64,000 bases of DNA from Sedimenticola selenatireducens DSM 17993 (GCF_000428045.1 NZ_ATZE01000008.1:1-64000); one strand, 5' to 3'; counted from the first letter of the stretch, positions 43,959 through 54,499 are shown. Numbers and translations: made by a program. The notes: generated from the sequence alone by a model not told the origin.

Positions 43959-46646
43959 ATGAGCGATCGTTCAAGTGAATACCGGGACGTGGACCCCCAG
44001 GAGACCCTGGAGTGGATGGAAGCAATCGATGTGGTACTGGAGCGGGAAGGCACGGAACGTGCGAAATTCCTGATCAAACGCACCATCGACAAGGCCACGG
44101 CCGCCGGCGTCGAGCCACCCGACTGCTCCCGAACCCCTTATCTAAACTCAATCCCGGTCAGCCGCGAGCCGAGCCTGCCGGGAGACCCCGCAGTTGAAGC
44201 CAGGCTGCGTGACATCGTCCGCTGGAACGCCATGGCCATGGTGGTGCGGGCCAACCGCAAGCCGGCCGCTCCGGGTGGGCACATCGCCAGCTTCCAGTCC
44301 TCCGCTGTGCTCTACGAGACCGGCTTCAACCACTTCTGGCGTGCCGCCAGTGATGCGCACGGCGGCGATCTGATCTACTTCCAGGGCCATGCGGCACCGG
44401 GCATCTACGCCCGCGCCTTCCTGGAAGGCCGCATCAGCGAAGAGCAGTTGGACAACTACCGAATGGAGACCGGCGGCAAGGGCATCCCCTCCTACCCCCA
44501 TCCCTGGTTGATGAAGAACTTCTGGCAATTCCCTACCGTTTCCATGGGCCTGGGACCGATCATGGCGATCTACCAGGCACGCTTCATGAAATATCTGGAG
44601 AATCGTGGCCTGATTCCCAAATCCAATCGCAAGGTGTGGGTATTCCTGGGTGACGGCGAGACCGACGAGCCGGAGGCGCAGGGCGCCATCGCACTCGCCG
44701 TGCGCGAAAAGCTGGACAACCTGATCTTTGTGATCAACTGCAATCTGCAGCGACTGGACGGCCCGGTACGCGGCAACGGAAAGATCATCCAGGAGCTGGA
44801 AGGCAACTTCCGCGGCACCGGCTGGAATGTGATCAAGGTGATCTGGGGTGCGGCCTGGGACAAACTGCTGGCACAGGACCACAACGGTCTGCTGCGCAAG
44901 CGCATGGAAGAGTGTGTGGATGGCGAGTACCAGAGCTTCAAGGCGAAGGACGGTGCCTATGTGCGTGAGTACTTCTTCGGCAAATACCCCGAGCTGAAGA
45001 AGATGGTAGAGCACATGACCGACGACCAGATCTACCACGACCTGATCCGTGGTGGCCACGATCCACAGAAGGTGTTCGCCGCCTACTCCGAGGCGGTCAA
45101 TACCGAGGGCCAACCGACCCTGATTCTGGCCAAGACCGTCAAGGGTTACGGCATGGGTGAGGCCGGCGAAGGACAGAACATCTCCCACCAGCAGAAGAAG
45201 CTGGGTAATGATCAGCTAAAGAAATTCCGCGCCCGACTCGATCTCGATATCTCCGAAGAGGATGTCCTGGAGGCCAACTTCCTGAAACCGGCCGATGGCA
45301 GCCCGGAGATGCAGTACCTGCACAACCACCGCCAGAAATTGGGCGGCTACCTGCCGGAACGGCGCACCCAGGGTGATGTCCTGACCATTCCCGATCTCTC
45401 CATGTTCGACCTGCTGCTAAAAGGCACGGGACAGCGCACCATGTCCACCACCATGGCGCTGGTAAGGGCCATGGTCGCCATCTCCCGCAACAAGGAGATC
45501 GGTCCGCGCCTGGTGCCAATCGTACCGGACGAGGCGCGCACCTTCGGTATGGAGGGCATGTTCCGCCAGATGGGCATCTACGCCCCTGAGGGACAGCTCT
45601 ACACGCCCATGGACTCCGGCGACATCATGCCCTACCGAGAGGATAAAAAGGGCCAGCTGCTGCAGGAGGGCATTAACGAGGCCGGCGCCATGTCGTCCTG
45701 GATTGCCGCCTCCAGCGCCTACAGCAGCCACGGCGTCACCATGATTCCGTTCTATATCTACTACTCCATGTTTGGTTTCCAGCGTGTGGGAGACCTGGCC
45801 TGGGCCGCCGGCGACCTGCAGGCCCGCGGCTTCCTGGTGGGCGGCACCGCCGGTCGCACCACGCTCAATGGCGAGGGACTGCAGCATCAGGACGGCCACA
45901 GCCAGCTGTTCGCCAGCTTCATCCCCAACTGCGTCTCCTACGACCCCACCTACCACTATGAAGTGGCGGTGATTGTGCACGAAGGCATGCGGCGCATGTT
46001 CCAGGAGCAGGAAAACGTCTTCTACTACCTGACCACCATGAACGAGAACTACAGCCACCCCGACATGCCGGAAGGCGCCGAGGAGGGCATTCTCAAGGGG
46101 CTCTACCACCTGCAAAGCAGCGAGGCCGAGAAGAAGGGCAAGAAGAAAAACCCACGGGTACAAATGCTGGGTTGCGGCACCATTCTGAACGAGGTGATCG
46201 CCGGTGCGGAACTGCTGAAGAACGACTTCAACATCTCGGCCGACATCTGGAGCGCCACCAGTTTCAATGAACTGTGCCGCGACGGGCAGGATGTAGAGCG
46301 CTGGAACCGGCTGCATCCGGAACAGACCGCACGGGTCAGCCACGTTGAGGCGTGCCTGAAGGACCGCGAGGGTCCGGTGATCGCCGCCAGTGACTATATG
46401 AAGGCCTTTGCCGAGCAGATCCGCCCCTTCGTGCCCGCCCGCTATCACGTTCTGGGCACCGATGGATTCGGCCGCTCCGACAGCCGTGAAGGCCTGCGCC
46501 GCCACTTCGAGGTGGACCGCTATTATGTCGCCGTCACCGCCCTAAAGGCACTGGCTGATGAAGGCGTCATACCGGTCAAGCTGGTCAGTCAGGCGATCAA
46601 GCAGTACGGCATCGACGCCGACAAACCCAATCCGGTAACCGTTTAA
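43959..46646 (+). CDS. aceE: Pyruvate dehydrogenase E1 component, homodimeric type
   Basis: This 895-residue thiamine-diphosphate enzyme decarboxylates pyruvate and passes the acetyl group to the lipoyl domains. It has the length and order of gammaproteobacterial AceE. The ThDP-binding motif starts at GDGETDEPEAQGAIALAVREKLDNLIFVINCNLQ (cited by its GDGE...NCN ends), and HQDGHS and DGFGRSDSRE lie near the C-terminus. GAGGAAGAG precedes the ATG. It is the first gene of an operon with aceF, lpdA and lipA, under the PdhR-type operator described above. Confidence 0.97.
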   Translation: MSDRSSEYRDVDPQETLEWMEAIDVVLEREGTERAKFLIKRTIDKATAAGVEPPDCSRTPYLNSIPVSREPSLPGDPAVEARLRDIVRWNAMAMVVRANRKPAAPGGHIASFQSSAVLYETGFNHFWRAASDAHGGDLIYFQGHAAPGIYARAFLEGRISEEQLDNYRMETGGKGIPSYPHPWLMKNFWQFPTVSMGLGPIMAIYQARFMKYLENRGLIPKSNRKVWVFLGDGETDEPEAQGAIALAVREKLDNLIFVINCNLQRLDGPVRGNGKIIQELEGNFRGTGWNVIKVIWGAAWDKLLAQDHNGLLRKRMEECVDGEYQSFKAKDGAYVREYFFGKYPELKKMVEHMTDDQIYHDLIRGGHDPQKVFAAYSEAVNTEGQPTLILAKTVKGYGMGEAGEGQNISHQQKKLGNDQLKKFRARLDLDISEEDVLEANFLKPADGSPEMQYLHNHRQKLGGYLPERRTQGDVLTIPDLSMFDLLLKGTGQRTMSTTMALVRAMVAISRNKEIGPRLVPIVPDEARTFGMEGMFRQMGIYAPEGQLYTPMDSGDIMPYREDKKGQLLQEGINEAGAMSSWIAASSAYSSHGVTMIPFYIYYSMFGFQRVGDLAWAAGDLQARGFLVGGTAGRTTLNGEGLQHQDGHSQLFASFIPNCVSYDPTYHYEVAVIVHEGMRRMFQEQENVFYYLTTMNENYSHPDMPEGAEEGILKGLYHLQSSEAEKKGKKKNPRVQMLGCGTILNEVIAGAELLKNDFNISADIWSATSFNELCRDGQDVERWNRLHPEQTARVSHVEACLKDREGPVIAASDYMKAFAEQIRPFVPARYHVLGTDGFGRSDSREGLRRHFEVDRYYVAVTALKALADEGVIPVKLVSQAIKQYGIDADKPNPVTV

Positions 46647-46674
46647 GCCGCGCACAGAACAAGGAGAAACAGAC

Positions 46675-47994
46675 GTGACTATTAAAGAAATTCTTGTACC
46701 GGATATCGGTGACTTCAGCGACGTTGAATTGATCGAGATCCTGGTAGCCCCCGGTGACACCATCGCCGTGGATGACCCGCTGATTACCCTGGAGAGTGAC
46801 AAGGCCTCCATGGAGATCCCCTCCTCCGATGCCGGCGTGGTGAAGGAGCTGAAAGTATCCCTGGGAGATAAGGTCTCCGAAGGGAGTCTGATCCTGTTGC
46901 TGGAGGTTGAAGACGCCGCAGCGGCAGACAAACCAGCGGCGGCGGAACCGGCTCCGGCAGCGGCCCCGGCGCCCACAGCCGCTCCGGTTGCAGCGAAGCC
47001 GGCACCCGGCAGCGCCGCCCCGGTCACCGAACCCGCCGCCGATTTGCGCCATGTCTCATTCGAGCGCACCCATGCCAGCCCGTCGGTACGGCGTATCGCC
47101 CGTGAAAAGGGCATTGATCTGAATACCCTGCAGGGTACCGGCCGCAAGGGCCGTATCACCCAGGAAGATCTCTCCAATGCGGGTCAGCGGGTACTGCAGG
47201 CACTGGCCAGCGGACAATTTGAAGAGCCCAGGCCGGCAGCCGCCGCACCGGCCGGGTCCGGCATTCCCGCCATTCCGGAGCAGGACTTCTCCAGGTTCGG
47301 CGAGGTGGAGTTCCAGCCACTGAGCAAGATCAAGCGACTCACCGGCATCAATCTGAGTCGTGCCTGGCTGAACGTCCCCCACGTCACCCACCACGACGAG
47401 ACCGATATCACCGAAGTGGAGGCGTTCCGCAAATCACTCAAGGCGGAGACCGAGAAACAGGGCGTGCGGGTCACCCTGCTGAGTTTCTTCATGAAAGCGT
47501 GTGCCGCCACCCTGAAGGCCTATCCGACCTTCAACTCATCCCTGGATGGCAGCGGCGAAAACCTGATCCTGAAGAAGTACATCAATATTGGTGTGGCAGT
47601 CGATACACCGAACGGGCTGGTGGTGCCGGTGATCCGGGATGTGGACCAGAAGAGCATCTTCGAGATTTCTGCCGAACTGATGGAGATGAGCGCCAAGGCA
47701 CGGGACAAGAAGTTGAAACCCGGCGACATGCAGGGTGCCACCTTTACCATCTCCAGCCTTGGGGGCATCGGCGGCACTGCCTTTACCCCAATCGTCAACG
47801 CGCCGGAGGTGGCCATTCTCGGTCTCACCCGTTCGCAGATGAAGCCGGTCTGGAACGGCAGTGAGTTCATCCCCCGCCTGATGCAGCCGATGTCACTCTC
47901 CTACGATCATCGGGTTATCGACGGCGCCCAGGCCGCGCACTTCGTGCGTCACCTCGGCGTGCTGATGAACGACGTGCGGCGGTTGCTGCTCTGA
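46675..47994 (+). CDS. aceF: Dihydrolipoyllysine acetyltransferase (PDH E2), one lipoyl domain
   Basis: This 439-residue E2 core starts with GTG after AAGGAG. One lipoyl domain (residues 2-78) carries the modified Lys in [11 protein letters not shown]. An Ala/Pro linker follows (about 82-122). The peripheral subunit-binding domain contains SPSVRRIAREKGIDL. The catalytic domain ends in the active-site motif MSLSYDHRVIDGAQAA. E. coli AceF has three lipoyl domains and this one has a single domain. The two extra copies are on the E3 subunit encoded next. Confidence 0.95.
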   Translation: MTIKEILVPDIGDFSDVELIEILVAPGDTIAVDDPLITLESDKASMEIPSSDAGVVKELKVSLGDKVSEGSLILLLEVEDAAAADKPAAAEPAPAAAPAPTAAPVAAKPAPGSAAPVTEPAADLRHVSFERTHASPSVRRIAREKGIDLNTLQGTGRKGRITQEDLSNAGQRVLQALASGQFEEPRPAAAAPAGSGIPAIPEQDFSRFGEVEFQPLSKIKRLTGINLSRAWLNVPHVTHHDETDITEVEAFRKSLKAETEKQGVRVTLLSFFMKACAATLKAYPTFNSSLDGSGENLILKKYINIGVAVDTPNGLVVPVIRDVDQKSIFEISAELMEMSAKARDKKLKPGDMQGATFTISSLGGIGGTAFTPIVNAPEVAILGLTRSQMKPVWNGSEFIPRLMQPMSLSYDHRVIDGAQAAHFVRHLGVLMNDVRRLLL

Positions 47995-48028
47995 ACATCC
48001 CCAACACCAAAACAAACGGAATAAGACC

Positions 48029-50113
48029 ATGAGCAACATAGAACAGATTCACGTCCCCGATATCGGGGAGTTCGAAGATGTGGAGATTATCGAGATCCTG
48101 GTGTCGGTGGGTGATGCAATCAATATTGACGACCCCCTGATTACCCTGGAGAGCGACAAGGCCTCCATGGAGATCCCCTCGCCGCTATCGGGTACGGTGC
48201 AGGAAATTCTCGTCAAGCTGGGTGACAAGGTATCCAGGGGCAGTCTGATCCTGAGCCTGGATAAAGCGGTTGAACCCAAGGTGGCGGCACAGGAACCGCA
48301 CCCACTGGTACAGGGCAGCGCCAAAAGCGGTGCGGCACCGGGTGATGCCGGCAAAACCGTGTTGCAGGATGTGTACGTCCCCGATATCGGAGACTTCCAG
48401 GACGTGGATGTCATTGAAGTGCTGGTGATGCCAGGGGACAAGATCAATGTCGAGACACCGATGCTCACGCTGGAGAGCGACAAGGCTTCCATGGAGGTCC
48501 CCTCCCCCAGCAGCGGTACGGTCCACTCGGTGCATGTCAAGGTGGGCGAGCAGGTATCCCAGGGTGATCTGGTGCTCACCCTGGAGGTAGCGAGTCCCGG
48601 CGGCGCCGGGGCCAAGGCCGCATCGACGGCTGCCAGTCCGCCACCGGCCGCCCCGAAGGTAGCCGCCAGCCAGGAGCCGACAGCCTATATAGGCAATGCC
48701 GATATCCAGGCCGACGTGGTGGTGCTGGGCGCGGGTCCCGGCGGTTATACCGCCGCCTTCCGTGCCGCCGACCTGGGCAAGAAGGTGATCCTGATCGAAC
48801 GCCACAGCAGCCTGGGCGGGGTCTGTCTGAATGTAGGATGCATTCCCTCCAAGGCGCTGCTGCATGCCGCCAAGGTGCTGGAGGAGTCGCGCGATTTTCG
48901 CAAACACGGTCTCAAGTTCATTGAACCGGAGGTGGATCTGGATGCCCTGCGCGACTGGAAGAACGGTGTGGTTACCCGCCTCACCGGTGGCCTGATGGGA
49001 CTGGCCAAACAGCGCAAAGTGCAGGTGGTGAACGGCTACGGCAAGCTCATTGACCAGAGCAATATCGAAGTGATCGATGCAGAGGGCAACAGCACCACGG
49101 TTGGTTTCACCCAATGCATCATAGCCGCCGGTTCGGCACCGGTGAAACTGCCGTTCCTGCCGGACGATCCGCGCATCATCGACTCCACCGGTGCCCTGGC
49201 GCTGAGGGAGATACCCAAGCGCATGCTGGTGATCGGCGGCGGCATCATCGGCCTGGAGATGGCCACCGTCTATCACGCCCTGGGCAGTAAAATCACCGTC
49301 GTAGAGATGCTTGACAGCCTGATCACCGGTGCCGACAAGGACATCGTCAAGCCGCTGCACAAGAAGCTGGAGAAGCAGTACGAGTCCCTACTCACCCAAA
49401 CCCGCGTAACCCGGGTGGAGGCCCTGAAAGAGGGGCTGCGCGTCACCTTCGAGGGTGCCAAGGCCCTTGAACCCCAGCTCTATGACGCGATCCTGGTGGC
49501 GGTGGGCCGTTCACCCAACGGCCACAAGATCGACGCCCGGAACGCCGGCGTGGCGGTGGATGATCACGGTTTTATCCATGTGGACAAGCAGCAGCGCACC
49601 AATGTACCGCACATCTTCGCCATTGGCGACGTGGTGGGTCAGCCGATGCTGGCGCACAAGGCAGTGCATGAAGGCAAGGTGGCGGCCGAGGTGTGCGCAG
49701 GACTCAGCACCTTCTTCGACGCCTGGGTCATCCCCTCGGTCGCCTATACCGATCCGGAAATCGCCTGGGTCGGCAAGACCGAGGCGGAGGCCAAGGCCGA
49801 AGGGATCAAATTTGGTAAAGGGGCCTTCCCCTGGGCCGCCAGTGGCCGCTCCCTCTCCCTGGGACGTGATGAAGGGCTCACCAAGATGATCTTCGACGAG
49901 GAGAGCGGACAGGTGATCGGTGCCGGCATTGTCGGCCCCAACGCCGGGGATCTGATTGCCGAGGTCTGCCTGGCTATCGAGATGGGTTGTGATGCTTCCG
50001 ACATCGGACTGACAGTGCACCCGCACCCGACCCTGTCGGAGACGGTGGCGATGGCAGCCGAGGCATTTGAAGGCACCATCACCGATCTGTTTATCCCGAA
50101 ACGCAAGAAGTAA
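48029..50113 (+). CDS. lpdA: Dihydrolipoyl dehydrogenase (E3) with two N-terminal lipoyl domains
   Basis: In this 694-residue protein, two lipoyl domains (residues about 2-80 and 113-190) precede a full E3. Both carry the lipoylation motif ESDKASME(I/V)PS. The flavoenzyme begins near residue 233 with the FAD motif [20 protein letters not shown]. It has the redox-active pair [10 protein letters not shown], the NAD motif [19 protein letters not shown], and the His-Glu end HPHPTLSE. It reoxidises dihydrolipoamide to make NADH. E3 enzymes with one fused lipoyl domain are known in beta- and gammaproteobacteria; two is less usual. The three lipoyl-coding stretches of this operon are highly similar at DNA level. 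Confidence 0.95.
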   Translation: MSNIEQIHVPDIGEFEDVEIIEILVSVGDAINIDDPLITLESDKASMEIPSPLSGTVQEILVKLGDKVSRGSLILSLDKAVEPKVAAQEPHPLVQGSAKSGAAPGDAGKTVLQDVYVPDIGDFQDVDVIEVLVMPGDKINVETPMLTLESDKASMEVPSPSSGTVHSVHVKVGEQVSQGDLVLTLEVASPGGAGAKAASTAASPPPAAPKVAASQEPTAYIGNADIQADVVVLGAGPGGYTAAFRAADLGKKVILIERHSSLGGVCLNVGCIPSKALLHAAKVLEESRDFRKHGLKFIEPEVDLDALRDWKNGVVTRLTGGLMGLAKQRKVQVVNGYGKLIDQSNIEVIDAEGNSTTVGFTQCIIAAGSAPVKLPFLPDDPRIIDSTGALALREIPKRMLVIGGGIIGLEMATVYHALGSKITVVEMLDSLITGADKDIVKPLHKKLEKQYESLLTQTRVTRVEALKEGLRVTFEGAKALEPQLYDAILVAVGRSPNGHKIDARNAGVAVDDHGFIHVDKQQRTNVPHIFAIGDVVGQPMLAHKAVHEGKVAAEVCAGLSTFFDAWVIPSVAYTDPEIAWVGKTEAEAKAEGIKFGKGAFPWAASGRSLSLGRDEGLTKMIFDEESGQVIGAGIVGPNAGDLIAEVCLAIEMGCDASDIGLTVHPHPTLSETVAMAAEAFEGTITDLFIPKRKK

Positions 50114-50130
50114 CGGACAAGGCCAGCCAA

Positions 50131-51093
50131 ATGACAGACTCCAGTGTAAAACGCAAAGTGGTGGCGGGCGAGAAGCTGCGCGATGCCGACAAGGTATCGC
50201 GCATCCCGATCAAGGTGGTGCCTGCCGCCGCACCGCTGCCGAAGCCGGAATGGCTGCGCATCAAGCTGCCCGACCCGGCGCAGCGGCGCCAGGTCGAAGC
50301 ACTGGTGGCGGAGACCGGTCTGCACACGGTCTGTCAGGAGGCGGCCTGCCCCAACCTGGCGGAGTGCTTTCACCACGGCACCGCCACTTTCATGATCATG
50401 GGGGACATCTGCACCCGCCGCTGTCCCTTTTGCGATGTGGCGCACGGCCGGCCCCTGGCCCTCGATCAGGACGAACCGGCGCGCCTCGCCGGCGCGGTCC
50501 GCAAGATGCGCCTGCGCTATGTGGTGATCACCTCGGTGGACCGGGATGATCTGATGGATGGCGGTGCCGGTCACTACATGGCCTGTATCCAGGCCGTGCG
50601 CGCGGCCAATCCCGGCATCAAGGTGGAGATCCTGGTGCCGGATTTCCGCGGCCGTATGGAGCAGGCCCTGGAGATGCTCAGCGCCACCCCGCCGGACGTG
50701 CTCAACCACAACCTGGAAACCGTGCCGCGACTCTACAAATCGGTACGCCCGGGTGCCGATTACCAGTGGTCACTCGATCTGTTGCAGCGGTTCAAACAGG
50801 ACAACCCCGGGATACCGACCAAGTCCGGCCTGATGCTGGGACTGGGAGAAACCCTGGAAGAGATCCGACAAGTGATGCAGGATCTGCGTCTGCACGGCTG
50901 TGAACTGCTGACCCTGGGTCAGTATCTGCAACCCAGCCCGCACCATCTGCCGGTCAGTCGCTATGTCACCCCGGCGGAGTTTGAACAGTTAAAGGCGTTC
51001 GGCGAATCGCTCGGCTTCTCCCACGTGGCGAGCGGGCCTTTTGTACGCTCCTCCTATCACGCAGACATTCAGGCCGCCGGACTGGTCGAATAA
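50131..51093 (+). CDS. lipA: Lipoyl synthase
   Basis: This 320-residue radical-SAM enzyme inserts two sulfurs into octanoylated lipoyl domains. Both cluster motifs are present: [12 protein letters not shown] for the auxiliary cluster, which is consumed, and [10 protein letters not shown] for the SAM cluster. It ends with the conserved VRSSYHA segment. It begins 17 nt after lpdA and so belongs to the PDH operon, putting cofactor supply under the same PdhR control as its three lipoyl-domain targets. No lipB (octanoyl transferase) is in the window. An exact GAGACAGCTGTCTC palindrome follows at 51118-51131, without a U-run. Confidence 0.96.
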   Translation: MTDSSVKRKVVAGEKLRDADKVSRIPIKVVPAAAPLPKPEWLRIKLPDPAQRRQVEALVAETGLHTVCQEAACPNLAECFHHGTATFMIMGDICTRRCPFCDVAHGRPLALDQDEPARLAGAVRKMRLRYVVITSVDRDDLMDGGAGHYMACIQAVRAANPGIKVEILVPDFRGRMEQALEMLSATPPDVLNHNLETVPRLYKSVRPGADYQWSLDLLQRFKQDNPGIPTKSGLMLGLGETLEEIRQVMQDLRLHGCELLTLGQYLQPSPHHLPVSRYVTPAEFEQLKAFGESLGFSHVASGPFVRSSYHADIQAAGLVE

Positions 51094-51269
51094 CGCCTGT
51101 CGATTGTTCAGCAGGTAGAGACAGCTGTCTCCAATCAGAAACGGTTCAGCGGTTTTAACGACCTGAATCAAGGCGGCCGACTATAGTTGGATGTAGCATT
51201 AAACCAAGACGGCTGGACAGCTCACCGGCTTCAGTCACGGACTCTTTTCCAACATCGGAATCAAATACC

Positions 51270-51779
51270 ATGCACCGATTCGGTTTTACACAACAACTGC
51301 TGTTTGCCCTGTTCGGCACCCTGATGGCCTGGGGTGCGGCGGCTGTCGATCCGGGCCCGGAAAAGACCCAGCCGCAGCAATACAACCTCGGTCTGGGACG
51401 GGCGGTTTTTTCCGGTGAGTGCATCAAATGCCATGGTGAACCCGACTCCGGCGCCCCCCAGTTGGGATCCGTGAATGACTGGGAGGAACGTCTGAAGACT
51501 CCGCTGGCGACCCTGATCAGCCACGCAATTAACGGACATGGGAAGATGCCTCCAAAAGGCGGGCTTGAGGATCTTACCGAGCGTGACGTTTCCGCCGCCG
51601 TCGCCTACGTGGTTGACCGCAGCCGGCTGCTGTTTGTCGAGTATGACGGGCAATCCGTCCTGCTGTTCGACAAGATCTGTCACGAAGAGAAGCAGCTCGA
51701 AACCTGCCAGCAGTCGCGTCTCGACAATACTCTGTTACTGCAGATGCTGTGGATGATTACCGGGCAGAAAAAAGAGTAG
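51270..51779 (+). CDS. Periplasmic monohaem cytochrome c (c5-like)
   Basis: This 169-residue exported protein has a signal peptide (about residues 1-25, near AWGAAAVD). The haem motif is CIKCH, and the Met ligand is probably in HGKMPPKGG, typical of cytochrome c5-type domains. The domain ends near residue 110 (VAYVVDRS). The last 55 residues are a non-haem extension with two extra Cys (KICHEEKQLETCQQS) that may form a disulfide. No ribosome-binding site stands out. It is separate from the PDH operon and its redox partner is unknown. Confidence 0.82.
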   Translation: MHRFGFTQQLLFALFGTLMAWGAAAVDPGPEKTQPQQYNLGLGRAVFSGECIKCHGEPDSGAPQLGSVNDWEERLKTPLATLISHAINGHGKMPPKGGLEDLTERDVSAAVAYVVDRSRLLFVEYDGQSVLLFDKICHEEKQLETCQQSRLDNTLLLQMLWMITGQKKE

Positions 51780-51855
51780 TCCTGACTCTGTCATCAAGCT
51801 GACGCATTCGTCGACTAGCCTGTGCCCTGAAACAGCAACTACAGGAGACAGGACA

Positions 51856-51996
51856 ATGAATGACAAACTCGCTATCGGCTTTTCCGAAGCCTGTTTCGAA
51901 CATGACGAGTTCGACTACAGTTATCTCGATCTGGACGACCTGGATGATCTGGATGACGAACAGGTACAGGATTATTTCGAATCCTTGAATCAGTAG
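51856..51996 (+). CDS. 46-residue acidic small protein
   Basis: A short reading frame begins with ATG at 51856, after AGGAGACAGGAC, a strong ribosome-binding site. The product has 46 residues, nearly a third of them Asp or Glu, with the repeated core LDLDDLDDLDDEQVQDYF and one Cys. It has no signal peptide or TM helix. The strong translation signal, the sensible spacing after the cytochrome gene and the clean composition argue for a real gene. I recognise no family. It could be a DNA-mimic-like acidic protein, a regulator, or a small partner protein. Confidence 0.5.
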   Translation: MNDKLAIGFSEACFEHDEFDYSYLDLDDLDDLDDEQVQDYFESLNQ

Positions 51997-52271
51997 CCCC
52001 CTCGCAGTTCAAGCCATAGGGCAGGCGGTGCTCGCCGCAGGACATGCCGGTGCCGGATTCAATCCGCCTGCGTTCGGGATCCGCTTAATACATGCCTGGC
52101 CGGTTTGACTCCGACCCCCACCCCGAAACATTCCCGACCTGTTGCGGTTGCTCCACGGTCGGTGTGTTGTCAGAATAGCCACCCAGCAGGACGATGCGCA
52201 TCAGTCGCCACCGATGCAGTTCATCCAAGTCACCACATCCTGCGAAATCACCTGGAAATATTCGCGGCTAT

Positions 52272-53045
52272 TTGCCATTCGGGGACAGCATCATCGAACT
52301 CTCATTACAACTACTGGCACTGCTGGCCCTGGTCGGATTCAGCGCCGGATTCGTCAGCTCAATCGCCGGTGCCGGCGGCCTGATCGCCCTGCCGGTGCTG
52401 CTTTCCATCGGCATTCCACCGATCAACGCACTGGCCACCAACAAATTCCAGAGTGTGTTCGGCACGCTCTCCTCCACCATCAACTATTTTCGTAAGGGAC
52501 ATATCGATTTTTCCCGACTCTATCCGGCCCTGCTGTGCGCCGGTGTGGGGGCGGCGGTCGGCACCTTTGCAGTGCAGAACATGAGCGCCGATTTTCTGCA
52601 ACAGCTTATTCCCTTCCTACTGATCGGCATCGCCCTCTACTTCTGGTTCTCACCCCGGGTGGATGATCACGATTCACACCCCAGGATCAGCCAGGGCAAG
52701 TTCAACTGGACAGTGGGTGGCGGCATCGGTTTCTACGGTGGATTTTTCGGCCCCGGCATTGGCTCTTTTTTTGCCTTCGCATTCACCAGCCTGCTGGGTT
52801 ACAACATGCGCCGAGCCACCGCCAACACCAAACCCCTGGTGCTGATGACCAACACTACGTCGCTGGTGATTTTTCTGTGGAGTGGTCAGGTGATCTGGAG
52901 TGCCGCCATCGTCATGGCATTGGGACAGATTATCGGCGCACGCCTGGGCTCCAGCATGGTGATCCGCCGTGGCGCGGCGCTGGTGCGACCCGCAATCATC
53001 CTCGCAACCATCGCCATGGCGGTGAAACTGCTTTTAAGTCAGTAG
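52272..53045 (+). CDS. TauE/SafE-family sulfite/organosulfonate permease
   Basis: This inner-membrane protein of about 257 residues has seven to eight TM helices in two repeats. It has the family's opening FSAGFVSSIAGAGGLIALPVLL, the ATNKFQSVFGT motif and the second-half GIGFYGGFFGPGIGSFFAF. TauE/SafE proteins export sulfite, sulfoacetate and similar anions. The start is uncertain: the frame is open from an ATG at 52194, but the conserved part begins around a TTG at 52272, used here. The gap 51997-52271 shows no other gene. Confidence 0.82.
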   Translation: MPFGDSIIELSLQLLALLALVGFSAGFVSSIAGAGGLIALPVLLSIGIPPINALATNKFQSVFGTLSSTINYFRKGHIDFSRLYPALLCAGVGAAVGTFAVQNMSADFLQQLIPFLLIGIALYFWFSPRVDDHDSHPRISQGKFNWTVGGGIGFYGGFFGPGIGSFFAFAFTSLLGYNMRRATANTKPLVLMTNTTSLVIFLWSGQVIWSAAIVMALGQIIGARLGSSMVIRRGAALVRPAIILATIAMAVKLLLSQ

Positions 53046-53070
53046 CGGGAACCGGTTGTCGGGCCGGCCT

Positions 53071-53754
53071 TCACGCCAGATGGCGATTAAGCCGCCGCTC
53101 AATCCTCTTGAACAGGAATACAATAACGTAGGTTATGACCAGGTAGAGCAAGGCCGTGGCGATATAGATCTCATAAACGGCAAAGGTTTTGGAAATGATG
53201 CGTCCGGCTACCCCGGTCAGATCGAGCAGGGTGATCACACTGACAAGGGAGGTCGCCTGCATCAGAAACACCACCTCGTTGCCATACATGGGCCAGGCGA
53301 GTCGCATCGCCTTGGGAAGGATGATTCGGCGATACATCAAGGCCCTACCCATGCCGCAGGCGCGGGCCGCTTCGATATCGCCTGACGGCACCGCCTGAAT
53401 CGCACCGCGCAGTATCTCAGCCGTGTAGGCACCGGTATTCAGGGTCAGAGCCAGGACGCCGCAGAAATAGGCATCGCGAAAGAAACCCCACAATCCCAGA
53501 TCACTCAACTCGGCGCGAAATTGCCCACTCCCATAATAGATCAGAAACAACTGCACCAGCAGGGGGGTACCGCGAAAGTAGAGGATATAGGCATAGGCCG
53601 GCATCCAGAATACGGCGTGCTTGGACAACCGCATCAGCGCCACGGGTACTGCGATCAGCAGGCCGATCAACAGACTGGTGACGGTAATCTCCAGGGTCAG
53701 TTGTGCTCCCTGAAGCAGCTTCGGCAGATTTTCCCAGACCACTTGCAGATCCAT
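53071..53754 (-). CDS. Polar amino-acid ABC importer permease 2 (HisM/ArtM type)
   Basis: This 227-residue permease has five TM helices and the EAA loop motif EAARACGMGRALMYRRIILPKA that contacts the ATPase. Its ATG shares its A with the TGA of the preceding permease (TGATG), so the two are co-translated. The pair should form a heterodimeric channel. It is last in the ABC operon, which runs from 56122 to 53071. Confidence 0.9.
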   Translation of the reverse strand: MDLQVVWENLPKLLQGAQLTLEITVTSLLIGLLIAVPVALMRLSKHAVFWMPAYAYILYFRGTPLLVQLFLIYYGSGQFRAELSDLGLWGFFRDAYFCGVLALTLNTGAYTAEILRGAIQAVPSGDIEAARACGMGRALMYRRIILPKAMRLAWPMYGNEVVFLMQATSLVSVITLLDLTGVAGRIISKTFAVYEIYIATALLYLVITYVIVFLFKRIERRLNRHLA

Positions 53755-54446
53755 CACGGCTTCCCGGCGATGCCCCGATTCGCCCACTTTTCCGCTCTGT
53801 GTTGCAGTAGCATGGAGACGACGGTCAGGCCAAGAAAGATAATGGACGCGAGCAGGTAGAAAGTGAATGGCTGGTGCGTTGCATTGGCAGCGATCTTGGT
53901 CTTGCGCATCAGCTCATCAAGTTGAATGATCGATATCAGGGCGGTCGCCTTCAGCAACACCATCCAGACATTGCCCAGTCCCGGCAGGGCAAATCGCATC
54001 GCCTGCGGTAGCAGGATACGCCGGAAGGTGAGTATCCGGCTCATCCCCATTGCCCTGGCCGCCTCCAACTGTCCTGACGGGATGGAGATAAACGCCCCTC
54101 TGAACACCTCGGTACTGAACGCCCCATAAATGAAGCCAATTGCCAGAGTCCCGGCCAGAAACGGGTCCAGGTCTATGCGGATATCATGACCCAATCGTTT
54201 GGCAATATCCTGCAGCAGGGTGGGCACGCCAAAGTAGACCAACAGCAGCAGGATCAACTCCGGAATGCCGCGCACCACAGTGGTATAGGTGTCAGCGATA
54301 AAGTTGGCCAGTCGGTTTCGGGAGAGCTTGCCCCAGGACCCCAACAGGCCGAGCAACACGGCCAGCAGCATTGAACTGAGCCCCACCGCCACGGTTAGCC
54401 AGAGCCCGTCCAGCAGCATGCCGCCATAGCCTTTCAGATCAAACAT
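53754..54446 (-). CDS. Polar amino-acid ABC importer permease 1 (HisQ/ArtQ type)
   Basis: This 230-residue inner-membrane permease has the EAA motif EAARAMGMSRILTFRRILLPQA. Its sequence and length match HisQ/ArtQ, which pair with HisM/ArtM subunits such as the next gene. It begins with MFDLKGYGGMLLDGLWLTV, normal for the family. A 53-bp gap follows the binding-protein gene. Confidence 0.9.
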   Translation of the reverse strand: MFDLKGYGGMLLDGLWLTVAVGLSSMLLAVLLGLLGSWGKLSRNRLANFIADTYTTVVRGIPELILLLLVYFGVPTLLQDIAKRLGHDIRIDLDPFLAGTLAIGFIYGAFSTEVFRGAFISIPSGQLEAARAMGMSRILTFRRILLPQAMRFALPGLGNVWMVLLKATALISIIQLDELMRKTKIAANATHQPFTFYLLASIIFLGLTVVSMLLQHRAEKWANRGIAGKP

Positions 54447-54499
54447 GCGCCCGCCGGGAATGGGTTCGACCGGTCCGGTAACCGCCTGTCAATCCGGCG

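Noticed and set aside
44148-46505. Long minus-strand reading frames (346 and 362 residues) opposite aceE
   Set aside because: They lie fully inside the certain aceE gene, have the His/Val/Gln-rich composition of GC-rich antisense shadows, and lack ribosome-binding sites.
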